Shown: positions 45,641-57,061 of the stretch, one piece after another
Numbering within the stretch: the stretch's first letter is position 1
How the letters are laid out: every line of letters begins with the position of its first letter
Assembly: GCA_028753945.1 (NCBI GenBank)
Contig: JAPNXP010000001.1
Location: 16,172,501 to 16,236,500, forward strand
DNA: 64,000 nt
Direction of reading: 5' to 3'
Source of the DNA: Hexactinellida sp. DTS-2022
Lineage: Eukaryota > Porifera > Hexactinellida
The notes under the pieces: generated by a model
Told to the model about the DNA's origin: nothing
What the model saw: only the letters and a program-made list of their open reading frames with translations
Database searches by the model: none
Program-made: the position numbers and the translations under genes

Positions 45641-46097
45641 CGATCCTACACCAGGAGAATCGTATTAACGGATGTGATGTGCATGCATTTCTATTGGCTA
45701 GGAGAATTAAACTTCACAATAACGACCGACCACTGTAATGCATTTTATTCGATATTAATTAATTTGAAAATGATTTGAAACTTTAAAATACGTATGTATT
45801 TTCAAGTGATTTGATTAGATTAGATTTGATATTTTTGGAATCTAAAATGATTTGATATAATATGAGTGAAGAATAAACGATATATTTACAGCAGTGCAAA
45901 TTCTACCAGGATATATTATTGGATTTGGATGATTTTGCTAATAAGCAGTTACGTATTTTTGATGGAGAAAGTTTATCTCCATGCTGTTAGGATTAATAAA
46001 TAAAGTGACGTTCATTAAGCTAAATTGAAAGAAAGCAGAGACATAAAGATTATTTGTCACACACATTGATCCACAAAATGGTATCAATGGCTAACCT

Positions 46098-46828
46098 AGT
46101 GGGGTCAAAAATTAAGGTTCCGTGACCAACCTCTGGCTAGTTAAGTTTTATGCCTGATTTTGATACTTTAGGATATAACTCGCGATTTAAGCTCCCATGC
46201 CGCTCTGGAAAGTTTGGGCAAACTTTTTTATAGCGACAAATTCAAAGGGCCTCCGGCAATCATTTTGAAAAATTAAGGCCCCTCTCTGAACATTTCATAA
46301 ATTGAGATTAGATTATTTTTGAACAGTATGCAATAAGTAGTAGCTGCACTGAAAATTTCAACTCAATCGGGACTATACTTTTAATGTAATAACCTTTTGA
46401 AGATTCTTACGTCATTTGTCACCATGGGAGGTCCCTTCTTTAAACTATTTTTTTAAGGGATTTGAAGCATATCTCATCCTATATACATGCAATAATCTTT
46501 TAACTCGCTATGTAGTATGACTCCATGTAAATCTCGGTAATAGACCTAAATTTACCACTTTGACTCTTCTGGAGATCTCACATGGGGGTGACGAAGCAAA
46601 AAAAATTGACCCATAATCGTTTCATTCGGCCACTTTATATATATAATTATCACAATTTTGACGTCAAATGACTGGATTTTTTAATTTTTGTATAGTCAAA
46701 GTGGTAAATTTAGGTCTCCAGAGCGGCATGGGAGCTTAAATCGCGAGTTATATCCTAAAGTATCATAATCAGGCATAAAACTTAACTAGCCAGAGGTTGG
46801 TCACGGAACCTTAATTTTTGACCCCACT
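46098..46828. mobile_element. foldback element with ~110-130-bp inverted arms
   Basis: Left end AGTGGGGTCAAAAATTAAGG, right end its exact inverse. Arms extend through GATTTAAGCTCCCATGCCGC with few mismatches. Interior about 500 bp, no ORF. Confidence 0.8.
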
Positions 46829-47539
46829 AAACCCAGCACATCCCGCAGTCCTACACGGAATTATTTGCATACAATTAATATCATCACCGATTAACAATAT
46901 AAGGTATCAAGATATGATCCGTCTCTACTTATTACATATCTGATGTCTAAATTACATGTTTCTTGGGGTTAATATTTTTCGATTTGGCAACCCATCTCAG
47001 ATATAGTAGAAACTCGTACAAGGATAAGGCGAAATATCGGTTAAGGAATACAAAGTTTAATTTCTCTAGCTTACGTATACAAATGCATTCAATTAGCTTC
47101 GATGGTGAGTCACTGGTGACTATTATATCTAAAGCAAGTTTAAATAACTAAAGAAGGAGATTCACATCTTTCCGGAGCTTTGACCCTCTTCTTACCCTAC
47201 ATTATACAAGTTCCCGTTTTATCGATTAATAATTCCAATCTACCTCCCTAGACTAACTTTAGACTAACTTTAGACTTTCACTCAATTCTGTTTCAATACC
47301 AATAGCAGGTAAGCTTCTTTTGAGTACGCGGAAGCATCTGTGTATCGAAGTCCGTATCCCTATTAAAATGGCTCGAATCTTAAATATAATCTGTCCGCAA
47401 ATAGATTACTGTGAAGAAACCAGAAATAAACTGGTCTCCAATTACTTAACATAAACTCTACATTAGGTTAAACCTGTTTATATAGTCAATGATGAAAACA
47501 CAATTATCTGTGTACAGAGTCTTAACCAACAATGAAATA

Positions 47540-47713
47540 CAGTAGAACTTCGTTAGTACGAACACCAAGTTACCGTCAAAAATGTGTTCGTCTTATCCGG
47601 GATTCGTATTGACCGATATCATTTGCATTGGAAAGGCTTTGAAGGGGACTGAATTAGTGTTCATATTAACCAGAATTAGTATTAACCGTGTTCATAAGAA
47701 CGAGTTTCAACTA
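47540..47713. mobile_element. pogo/Tigger-like MITE, AACxTCGTTAGTACG family
   Basis: Left end CAGTAGAACTTCGTTAGTAC after TA; right end inverted TAGTTGAAACTCGTTCTTAT before TA. Related to 60671-60815. Confidence 0.6.
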
Positions 47714-48267
47714 TATGAATTTTAGGTGTCGATAAAAACTCAAATTTCAGTGCTTGAAAGTTACACAAAATAACTTCCATATAACGTCGGTGGCAGATTG
47801 TAATGGTTATTTTTATTTCTTACTTAGTGTAGTGTATACAAATTCATTAATAAAAGTACTTAAAATATCAATAATTTGCGTCATTTTGATAGCTCAACAT
47901 TAATGTTAGATATGCTCAGCTCTCTTTATAAAGATAGTGCATTCACTGAGACTTAATGAAAACGAAAATACCACCAGATAACTCCTTCACTATTGTTATT
48001 CAATGAAATGATTGCTGTAATTAATAGATGGTCAGATAATGAGAATAAATTTAACCTCAATTCTAATACAATTAAGTGGAGAGTTATCCTCGTATCTAAT
48101 TACCAAATTCGCTTCAATCATTTTTAATTCTATGAGATTCCTAACCTGAAAATCTTACAAAGCAGTTCCCAATACAATTGTTATAAGAAATAATTTATAC
48201 ACTGGCTTAATTGACCAACATTGAAAATACAGAATTCAGTCCTGACTGAGACTTAAGATAATTCAAG

Positions 48268-48275
48268 TATAAATA
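48268..48275 (+). promoter_or_regulatory. TATA box of bZIP gene 5
   Basis: TATAAATA 59 bp before the ATG, same context as genes 2 and 4. Confidence 0.75.
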
Positions 48276-48326
48276 AGATATTGAAATGAGAGGATTCAAC
48301 TAACAAATCAATATAATCTTAAAGAA

Positions 48327-48635
48327 ATGGAACAAATCGTAAGAAGTGAAATCGCAGAGATCGACATTAAAAAACTGAATCTTCTCATCAAAACAAACAA
48401 TTTGAGCGAAGACGAAGCAAAGGCTCTGAAGTACTCTCGCAGACTTAAGAAAATGAGTCAGTACAATAAGACTCAGCGAGAGAAGAAGAAGCGCCAGGAG
48501 CATTCGCTGGAGGCTGAGAGAGCGAAACTCCAGCAAGAATACTCCTACATAATGCAGGAAGTACAAATGCTAAAGGAAGCCAAACTAAGCCTAGAAGTTA
48601 TGCAAATATTAGATGATTTAGAAGAAAACTACTAA
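48327..48635 (+). CDS. Maf-like small bZIP protein 5
   Basis: 102 residues, intronless, ends ILDDLEENY. Near-identical to protein 4; it shares Thr49 in the basic region (YNKTQREKKK) with protein 3. Same zipper heptads. It lies in the direct segmental duplicate. The 3' UTR AATAAA of gene 4 is replaced by a T run. Role as for the other copies: a probable nuclear dimerising bZIP with non-canonical basic region. Confidence 0.82.
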   Translation: MEQIVRSEIAEIDIKKLNLLIKTNNLSEDEAKALKYSRRLKKMSQYNKTQREKKKRQEHSLEAERAKLQQEYSYIMQEVQMLKEAKLSLEVMQILDDLEENY

Positions 48636-48928
48636 ATTTATTACAATTTTTTTTATAATATATAACAAATTCTATTTGCTCTGCTTAGACATGAATTAAT
48701 GTTTGCTATTTTATTTGAAAATAAATTTGATTCAATAGTTTATTCCATTTAATATCTCAATAAAGTAAAATTGAAACGAAGCAAATGGATATTCCTATAG
48801 GGAGGATTATACGCTTATTGCTTACTAAGTGACAAATATTTAATATTAACTTGTCATAGAAATTATTCGTACTTGGAAATGTCCAATTTATAGGTGGCCC
48901 AATTAAACGCAGTATAATGTAACATATA

Positions 48929-49113
48929 CAGTCAACTCCGCTTAATTGGGACACCCGTTAATCGGTTTCATCGCTTAATCGGGTCAAAATTTCACAGAAT
49001 TTATAGGACAGAATTACAGTTTGGCTTACAATATTTTCGGTTAATCGGTTTCTCCGCTTAATCGGATCAAAACAACCTGGTCCCGATGTGACCTGATTAA
49101 GCGGAGTTGACTG
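48929..49113. mobile_element. pogo/Tigger-like MITE, CCGCTTAAT family (with empty site)
   Basis: TA-flanked, ends CAGTCAACTCCGCTTAATTG and its inverse. The duplicate at 44350 lacks it, so the insertion followed the segmental duplication or was lost cleanly there. Confidence 0.88.
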
Positions 49114-50329
49114 TACTAGTATGATAAGTGTAGAAATATATAAGTTAGTAACTTTTAATGGATGTAGGAATTATGCTCAAATATTATCCACAAACACCCA
49201 GGACTGATTTGATAATGGATTTCTTAGTGGCAAATGACTTGACTGAAATTCCAAACCATTTTGTAATTACACGTATTTCCATATTAAATAAAATAAATGA
49301 GTAGTCGAAATTTTCAACGAAATGTGAGGAGAACTGTCGAAATTTGTTCCTATCACCAGGAGATTCGTATTAACGGATGTGATATGCATGCATTTGTATA
49401 GGCTAGGGGATTTAAACTTGCCATATTCACAATAACGACCGACCACTGTAATGTATTTTATCCGATATGAATTAATTTGAAAATGATTTGAAACTTTAAA
49501 TACGTATTTCAAGTGATTTGATTAGATTGGATTTGAAATTTTTGAAATCTAAATGATTTGATATGATTTGAGTGAAGAATAAATGATATATTTACAGCAG
49601 TGCAATACTACCAGGATATATTATTGGAACATTAAAAATTTTGGATGATTTTGCTAATAAGCAGTTACGTATTTTTGATGGAGAAAGTTTATCTCCATGC
49701 TGTTAGGATTAAATAATAAAGTGACGTTCATTAAGCTAAATTGAAAATAAGCAGAGACTTTTGTCAAGCACATTGACTTCATGTATTTACTTACCTACGC
49801 TCACACATCGAAGTATGTATATTACTAACATCCGATCAATATGATCACCGATCATAAATATAGGGATGATTATTTAAATAAAATAGTATGGGGATCACAA
49901 TAATTAGGAGATCCAAACAGAATTACTTCGTCCAATAATTGTTGTTTGAGTTAAAGTTTAAATAGGAATGGGTAATATGCAATAAATTGAGATATTCATC
50001 TTAGCTTTTTAAATGTTTTCTAATAATTCTTATCAAATTATCTAATATCCATATGAGAATTGAACATAGTCAATACATCTTGGGATAACCATACATGTGA
50101 TTTAATGTATAGAATATTAAACTAGTGTAGGTTGTATTTAACGTATATGCGTTGTTTCCATGTATTACAAAGAGATATCTCAATTCATAAGTCTAACTTG
50201 AGGTATTTATATTTCAACAATTATACATGTATGTACGTGAATGTCTAGAATTTTGATGTTACCATAATTTCATATAAATGGGAAAATAGGTTATTCGCCT
50301 ACAGTTCAGTTCATAGGGGAGGTCTAAAT

Positions 50330-50603
50330 CAGTGGCGGATTCTTTAAAAAATTCTGGGGGGGCAAAATTGAACATATCAGAGCTACTTTTTGATTCCATT
50401 ATAGAATACTACACAGTACACATACTAAAACTACAATTTGTCCATGCTAGCTAAATAAGCTAATACGCGTTCATCCTATTAGAATTTCCAATAAATTATA
50501 ATATCTTTCTTGTTTACAATTAATTTCAGTTATTCTAATGTTGAAAAACTGGGGGGGGGGGGGGCAATTGCCCCCCCCACGCCTCCCCAGGAGTCCGCCG
50601 TTG
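50330..50603. mobile_element. hAT MITE, GGCGGATTC family
   Basis: Ends CAGTGGCGGATTC and, inverted, CAACGGCGGACTC. Flanks GTCTAAAT and GTTTAAAT, 8 bp with one mismatch. Contains a long G run facing a C run. Confidence 0.75.
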
Positions 50604-50624
50604 GTTTAAATTAACTATAAATTA

Positions 50625-50828
50625 CAGTCGACTACTTAATAGAATCACCCGGGGACCAGGTTACTTTGACCCAATTAAGCGGAGAAATACGAACACTATT
50701 CCATACGAACACTATGCCAGTGCCCTTAAATGCTTTTTCAAAAGCACTGATATTGGTTAGCACGAATTACAAATAAAGCGAATGCATTTTAACGGTCCCC
50801 TGGTGTTCGTACTAACGAGGTTCTACTG
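50625..50828. mobile_element. chimeric TA-flanked MITE
   Basis: Left end CAGTCGACTACTTAATAG belongs to the CCGCTTAAT family; right end inverted CAGTAGAACCTCGTTAGTAC belongs to the AACCTCGTTAGTACG family. TA on both sides. Confidence 0.65.
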
Positions 50829-51282
50829 TATTTTCTTTGCGCCCCAATTGCGTAGCTAGTACATACTCTCTTTAAATATTCTCCTCATTCCTTATTGACT
50901 TTAAATAATACTATGCCAATCGTCTCTCTGTATAAATGTCTCAGTTACTTTTCCAAGAAATACGATACAACTGAAATGGTACACAGCAGGGATTTTCAAC
51001 AATCACACGATCTTTGTAACTCGAGTTACTTAGTCACCTGACTCGTGACAAAATTCGATGATTCATGGTGACTAGCGAGTCATCGAGTCAATCAGATGAC
51101 TCGTTAAAAGCTCTGGATACATTTAATGTGTTACAAAAATAGAACAAGTTAGCATTCCCATGGCTCTACCCTATGGTTCCATCTGGAAGTACACTCAATG
51201 TGCTCAATGGAATTTATGAATTTCAGTGTAGACATATGTTCGTGCATCCGCCTACCAACGCTTATATTAAACACTTTATTGC

Positions 51283-51907
51283 AACGAGCCCTTCGGTCTC
51301 GGTCTCTTTACGACAGATCGGTGCAATCATGGGCGTAGCCATGGGGGGGCCTGGGTGGGCCTGGCCCCCCCAAATTATACCTGGGCCACCCCAAATTTTC
51401 TACAATAACTTTGAATAAGGATAGATTGAGCTTTCGCTCACTTTATTGTAATGACTCATAAAAATAATGGCCCCCCAAAAAATTTTCGGGCCCCCCCCCG
51501 AAAATTTTTTGGTTGGCTACGCCCATGGGTGCAATGCACCTCAAGGTAACGGTCGCTATGCGGCCTTACTCATCACCCTTTCTACTATGGAAAATGGTAG
51601 AGGATCTTATATCCTTTTCTATCATTTTCCACAACTTTTTACTTATAATACCCGTTGGAAGCTGGCTTCTGGCTTCATTTGGATTTTGAATTTTGAATAA
51701 TTTGTTACCAATTTGTGTAAACAACAACAACAAATATTCATATTAGAAATTTAGAAATGCGAAATTCGTGTTCAGCATACTTGTTTAACCCATTAGAACA
51801 TTTCGAAGTTTTTTAATATCTCATATATAAATGCGGTTTCTATTCCCCCATCACTTTAACAAACAAATACACAAACAAACAACAATCGAGTTATAATAAT
51901 ATAGATA
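51283..51907 (-). mobile_element. Helentron-like family B, copy interrupted by a hAT MITE
   Basis: Minus strand, starts near ATCTATATTATTATAACTCG and ends GGGCTCGTT. One internal repeat unit, the GGCCGCATAGCG hairpin, and the 200-bp insertion at 51328-51527 between hairpin and end. Confidence 0.6.
51328..51527. mobile_element. hAT MITE, GGGCGTAG family
   Basis: Exact 8-bp duplication GGTGCAAT. Ends CATGGGCGTAGCCA and its inverse. Inserted into the family B copy, whose uninterrupted sequence is known from other copies. Confidence 0.88.
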
Positions 51908-51929
51908 GATGTAAAACTCAAGATATAAG

Positions 51930-52119
51930 CAGGGGCCGGATTAAGCTGGTTGGCCGGCCACGTTCGGACAGCTGGTGGGCTGCCCCTTGTGTTTGTATTT
52001 ATGCAAAGCAAAAATGTATTTGTAAAATGCAGTGGACTAATTTATCTTAGGAATGGTCGTCCCCGCTCGTGGGCGGCCCTGTACAGTTGAACAATGGAAC
52101 GTGCCTTAATCCGGGCCTG
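51930..52119. mobile_element. hAT-like MITE, CCGGATTAAG family
   Basis: Ends CAGGGGCCGGATTAAG and, inverted, CAGGCCCGGATTAAG. Flanks GATATAAG/TATATAGG are only partly alike. Same end family as 54602-54902. Confidence 0.65.
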
Positions 52120-53190
52120 TATATAGGTAAGTATAAAAAATTTCATTAGATTTTCAAATCCTAAGTATACCGTATTCTCATTAAATTTGAGAATGCTTAA
52201 AACATAAAGTTACTTTCATAATTAATAATTCATATAGTATTCGGATAACCACCATTATAGCCTAGCAATTTAGATCAAATCATATATACGTGAAAGGGAA
52301 CTAGAAGAAAATGCATGAGTCGGAAACTGGTATATACGTCGGTAGCAATTACAATGATTTGATTAGTAAATTGCGATAAGGTTTATTCAGGGAAGAGAAC
52401 TTGAATTCGGTTATTATGTAGTGATAAAGCCGTTAGGTTGAGGATACCACATTGTTTTTCTAAAAATATGTAATTGCATGTTATTGTGATAAAGAGTTAC
52501 ACTTCCTAAATTTGTGAAGTTTTCATAATTATTGATTTAGAATACTATTCATAAATTACCATTAAATTAATTAGTTATTGTCGTGTAATGACCAGCTTTA
52601 ATTTCCATATTTTTGAAACAAGTAGTAGAGTATAGACAGGTTGACGGTAAATTTCAGGGCGGTGCACTTTATTACATAACAATCTATTTGAATGTACCAT
52701 TCCTGTCGCAACGGACTTTTAATTAGTATTCGTCCAGCAGGCAATATTTCCATTATTCTCAGCTAAGTACTATGTACCACCCTTCACTATGCACATGTAT
52801 ACATTCAACAATTTAACTTAGAAAGCAAGCTTAAACTTTTCACAATCGACATTCGAAAATCGAAATACTCCGATTGGATTGGATTGGATTGACATCCCTG
52901 AGCTTATTCTTATGAATCCCGATTACGAAAAGGAATTAACATAAATAGGCAAAAGTAATTATTTACTCTTGTTTACAGATAATTAGTTCTGCAATGAATC
53001 AGTGAATAATTCCAACAATTAAATTGCACACTTAATATTGAACAGTTTGAGGAAATAGATTAGATTGTAACGCATAAATGGCTAGTCGATAGGAACATAC
53101 AGATTGGTATGACTTTTACTTTTTAATTGAACAATTATTTATTTTAGAGAGATGAAGAGGAGCTGAAAATATATTCAATAAATTATAATA

Positions 53191-53364
53191 CAGTGGAAGC
53201 CGCTTAATTGGGACGCCTCGGGAGTAGGAATTTAGTCCCGTTTATCCGGTTCTCCCGATTAACCGATATTCTTTATACTATTTGATACGAATTGGTTTCC
53301 AAAGCCTCGTCCCGAATAACCGAATTTCCCGATTAACCGTCTCCCGATTAAGCGGCTTCCACTG
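53191..53364. mobile_element. pogo/Tigger-like MITE, CCGCTTAAT family
   Basis: TA-flanked, 174 bp, ends CAGTGGAAGCCGCTTAAT and its exact inverse. Confidence 0.85.
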
Positions 53365-53836
53365 TAATATACTAATAAGCCCTTATTAGTGCGATATGAT
53401 GATGTTACATTGTCTTTGTATGTGTATGTGTCCATAACTTGTTGAATGTTTTCGAATCTGCCATAATAGGTATATAACTCACTCCTTTATAACTATCATT
53501 GACAATTTGACAATATATTTGTCCACTAAGGCAAATAACTAATAACCTAAACTTAATATTAGGTATACGAACTTTACTAATTCCATAGGCAATATGATAG
53601 GAGATAAGATTAAATTTAGTGGGCGATTAAATAACACGCATGCAACAACCTGACTTATCTATCTCATATAAACATGTGTAACTTAAATTCTAATCTTTTG
53701 ACACTCATTAAATAATTACTATTAGTACCAAAATGTAGCCGGTACAATGTTCACTTCACACTAGCGTAGGCTTAAATCGAATGATCGTTGAAAAGTAACA
53801 TACTTTCACAACCGCTTGAGAGCTACAAAGCACAGC

Positions 53837-54478
53837 TCAGCCAATTTTCAATGTAAACACATGAATATCAGAACTCCTATACACTCCATCTAAAGTATCA
53901 AACTCAATTTCGATCACGCTGAATCTCTTTTTAAGGAAATTAAAAAACCTTTCTTCTAACTTCTTCTTCTTCCCAGTATTCCTCTCTTCGTAGCATAACA
54001 ACACCTGCGTATGTTCATCAGTTAATTCAGTTAATGTCTCACAGAGTGGTTCCAGAGCTTCTGTGTAATACACAAGGTCTGACATCAGTATTACGTCAGG
54101 TATACCAAGTTTTGTCTCAACCCACCACTTCAAGATCATGCCCTCAGCTCGCCCCTCAATCACTGTTCTATTACGCTCAATATTCTCAGTGAGAAGTGGG
54201 ACAACTTCTTTAAAATCTGTGAGAGTCACATTTGCTCCGAGACAGGCCGCAACTAAGCCGACAAGCCCTGTCCCCGAGCCCAGTTCCAACACGCTCTTCC
54301 CCACCCAGAAGTCAGATGGAAAATATTTGTTCTCCAGGAACCTAGCTAGCACGATAGCTGCGTCCCACACAACACACCCTACGTCTCCCACATATAACTG
54401 CATTATAACTAACTCCTTCTCTTTATATATCATTTCATAACTTCTATCGAATGTCAATTTATTAATATTTTTTGCCAT
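53837..54478 (-). CDS. VCPKMT: METTL21D/VCPKMT-like protein lysine methyltransferase
   Basis: A 213-residue intronless ORF, about the length of the human protein (~229). Seven-beta-strand SAM methyltransferase: GCVVWDAAIVL 34-44 is the METTL21 family signature, VLELGSGTGLVGL 63-75 is motif I (SAM binding), SDLVYY 133-138 takes the place of the family's catalytic-pocket motif, CYEERNTGK 162-170 and a final YRSSDIHVF complete the family pattern. VCPKMT trimethylates one lysine of the AAA ATPase VCP/p97 in the cytosol; the same substrate is inferred here. It is isolated between repeat-rich regions, so neighbours do not help. Orthology among METTL21 members is best supported for METTL21D. Confidence 0.88.
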   Translation of the reverse strand: MAKNINKLTFDRSYEMIYKEKELVIMQLYVGDVGCVVWDAAIVLARFLENKYFPSDFWVGKSVLELGSGTGLVGLVAACLGANVTLTDFKEVVPLLTENIERNRTVIEGRAEGMILKWWVETKLGIPDVILMSDLVYYTEALEPLCETLTELTDEHTQVLLCYEERNTGKKKKLEERFFNFLKKRFSVIEIEFDTLDGVYRSSDIHVFTLKIG

Positions 54479-54601
54479 TGAGTGGTGTTACGAGCTTATT
54501 CTAAGTGTAGTGTACTATTAAAATTTTGAAAACTAAAATAATCATTATATCATTGGTAGGACCCATTTTCAGATTGTTAAGTAATATTGGCTATGTGCTA
54601 T

Positions 54602-54902
54602 ATGGCCCGGATTAAGGCTTTAGTAGGCCCTAGGGACCATTAGCATTATTAAGCACTACAAATGGCATAATTTATTTCAAATTGACTTTTCACATTAACT
54701 TACGGGGCACCATCAACAACACATCATTTTATCTAATTAACTAAAGTAATAATTATTTATTTATTAGCCTTTATATTTAGGAATTTTTCTTATGATTTAT
54801 ATTCTTAGTCTTTAGGCTACAAATTTACACTAATTCAAGTTTTTATATTTAGTAGATCCTAGGCACTGTGCTTACTGTGCCTGTCGGATAATACGGCCCT
54901 GT
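54602..54902. mobile_element. hAT MITE, CCGGATTAAG family
   Basis: Exact 8-bp duplication TGTGCTAT (54594-54601, 54903-54910). Ends are mutated (ATGGCCCGGATTAAGG; inverted CAGGGCCGTATTATCC). An old copy with a preserved target duplication. Confidence 0.8.
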
Positions 54903-55734
54903 GTGCTATGACTGGCGTGACTTAGGGACAATTTACATTATGATTTGATAGAAAATATTATCTCAAAACTTATTGATAGGGCCATTTCCACACTAACCAT
55001 ACCGAAGCCTACTCATATTAATGGGACTATGCCATAAACCATTGCACCCACAGGACAGCGGATAAGATATGTACTGTGAAAAGTATTGTACTATAACAGA
55101 CTATACAGATAGTATTGCTTGTATAGTGAAATAAGAGTCTAGGATAAAATATAGTATTGCTCGTTCAGTTAATAACTTTGTGATATCAAATTTCGTTTGT
55201 TTATTTCGGACCTGGTTCATAATAATATTATATAAAAACATTCTAAAATTTATCATTATGTAATCCCTTGGAAAGGTCAAATTGGGCCGTATGTTCATAA
55301 GAAATAGTAATAATTTATTTAGTTTGTTAATTAATGTTATTAAATTAATATGCCTACGTTATTTATTTATTAGATACTTGACAATCGGATTAACAATTAT
55401 CGGTTGAATAACATTAAGAGAAAATATCTTAACTCTGTGAACTAAATAAATTTGTCAATGCAATCATACCAATGAATATGATATTTATCTATGTAATTGT
55501 GCTACTAACTTGTCTAACTAATAAAAACATATACCGAAATAGCAATTTTTGATAAATATATTGCTAAATGTAATTATTTACTACTGTAGTTCAATACAGT
55601 GGACATTAGTTATTAAAACCATATTCTGGGAAACGCTTGAATTTAATAGTAATTTAAAAGAGTATTGGTTATAAGAAAATATTTCTCTACTTCAATGAAT
55701 AAATTATATTATATTATAATATAATATATAACTA

Positions 55735-56100
55735 TAATATTAAATCTCGATTGTTGTGTGTGTGTTTGTCTGTTTGTTTGTGTGTTTGTCCGGATTGTAT
55801 TAAAGTGATGGGGGAATATAAATCGCATGTATAATTGAGATAGAGACTAATTTCCAAATGTTAAAATAGGTAAACAAATTTTATAATAGGTAAACAAGTA
55901 TGTTGATTTCGAATTTCGCATTCACAAATTTCTAATATGAATATTTGCTGTTGTTGTTTACAAAAATAGGTAAACAAATTAACAAAAATTCAAAACCAAC
56001 CTATAAGTTTGCTTTCAACAGGTATTATATAGGTAAACAAGTATGCTAAACTCGAATTTCGAATGTATAAATTGCTGACATGAATATTTGTTGCTGTGTT
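55735..56100 (+). mobile_element. Helentron-like family B, 3'-truncated
   Basis: Starts TATAATATTAAATCTCGATTG, then GT-rich tract and two internal repeat units. Stops in the third; hairpins and GGGCTCGTA are absent. Confidence 0.55.
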
Positions 56101-56690
56101 ATTGTATTCAGGAGGGTAATTTTGACACAAAGTTCTTTGTTAATACTTAAAATGTGGTGATTGGAAATAAATTAGGAATATCTTACTCTAACAAAATTCA
56201 GATAATTATAATCTTCAATAAAATGATTACGCAATTGCTATGCTAATATTTACAGATCGGTTATTTGGTCAATACAAATTTTAACTGTTAAGTAGCAATT
56301 GATTTTAGCAGATAGTAGTGGTTAACCAAATCCATCCAGCCTTAAGCAAATATAGGACATGTATGTCTTATATTGACCCATTTATCCTGGACTTGGAGAG
56401 TCTAGTATTGTTGTTCAAGATACATCTAAAAAGCCTCTGAAAAGTACAGTAGCTTTCTAAGTCAAACAATAACAATAATACTAATATCAATGCATTAATT
56501 ATAGTACAACTGGTAAAACCGGTTACAACTTACCTCCTCGGGAATGGAAAATAACTACGTGATATAGCATATAGGTGTACGTATGTACTAACCCAGGCAC
56601 GATATAATCGAATTATACTGTAGCTCTGTGCCTCTAGCATAGTATACTGTATTATATGACCAATAATTTAAAGGGAATCCTTATATAGAG

Positions 56691-56843
56691 CTGAGCTTTG
56701 TAGAGTTCAGATTTTATCCCATACTAAAAGCCCAGGCTTACTTTCTAAAGGTCAATTTCGAACTCTGGAAAAAAACTGACCTTTCTCAGTGCATGAATAC
56801 ACATAGTGAAAAACTGAACTCTACAAAGCTCAGCTCTATATAA
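56691..56843. mobile_element. foldback with 30-bp perfect arms
   Basis: Arms 56691-56720 and 56814-56843 (TTATATAGAGCTGAGCTTTG...) are exact inverses around a 93-bp interior. No clear target duplication. Confidence 0.8.
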
Positions 56844-57061
56844 GTAATTTCTAATTTAAATAAACTATTAAATTAGTAAACAACAACAAATAAAAAACTT
56901 ATTTGAAATTACCCAGTTAAACTTTGCAAAAAGTATGGGTAAAGTACAGTTACATTTATAAATTCCTAGGAAAGAATGACCACTAAAATATAGGATTTCT
57001 CAAGAGAGTATATCTTGGTTAATCGATAGAAGAAAACTACTGGGGTGAGAAATAACTAGTA

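Larger units (their letters stand above)
43150..46060. repeat. segmental duplication, copy 1 (with bZIP gene 4)
   Basis: Matches 47770-49790 in direct orientation, apart from a 1063-bp transposon present only here (44578-45640) and a 185-bp MITE present only in the other copy. The 5' part (43380-43740) also matches the inverted flank of gene 2 (39420-39790). Confidence 0.8.
46061..48000. other. intergenic between the duplicated units
   Basis: Contains the foldback at 46098-46828 and the MITE at 47540-47713. A 62-codon frame at 46963-47151 has no features and is not called. Confidence 0.45.
47770..49790. repeat. segmental duplication, copy 2 (with bZIP gene 5)
   Basis: Direct duplicate of 43150-46060; see that entry. 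Similarity fades beyond about 49790. Confidence 0.75.
49791..53836. other. intergenic with hAT MITEs and a Helentron-like copy
   Basis: Elements are listed separately (50330, 50625, 51283, 51328, 51930, 53191). The remaining sequence is AT-rich with no gene seen. Confidence 0.5.
54479..57061. other. intergenic
   Basis: Contains the hAT MITE at 54602, a truncated family B copy at 55735 and the foldback at 56691. No gene seen. Confidence 0.5.
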
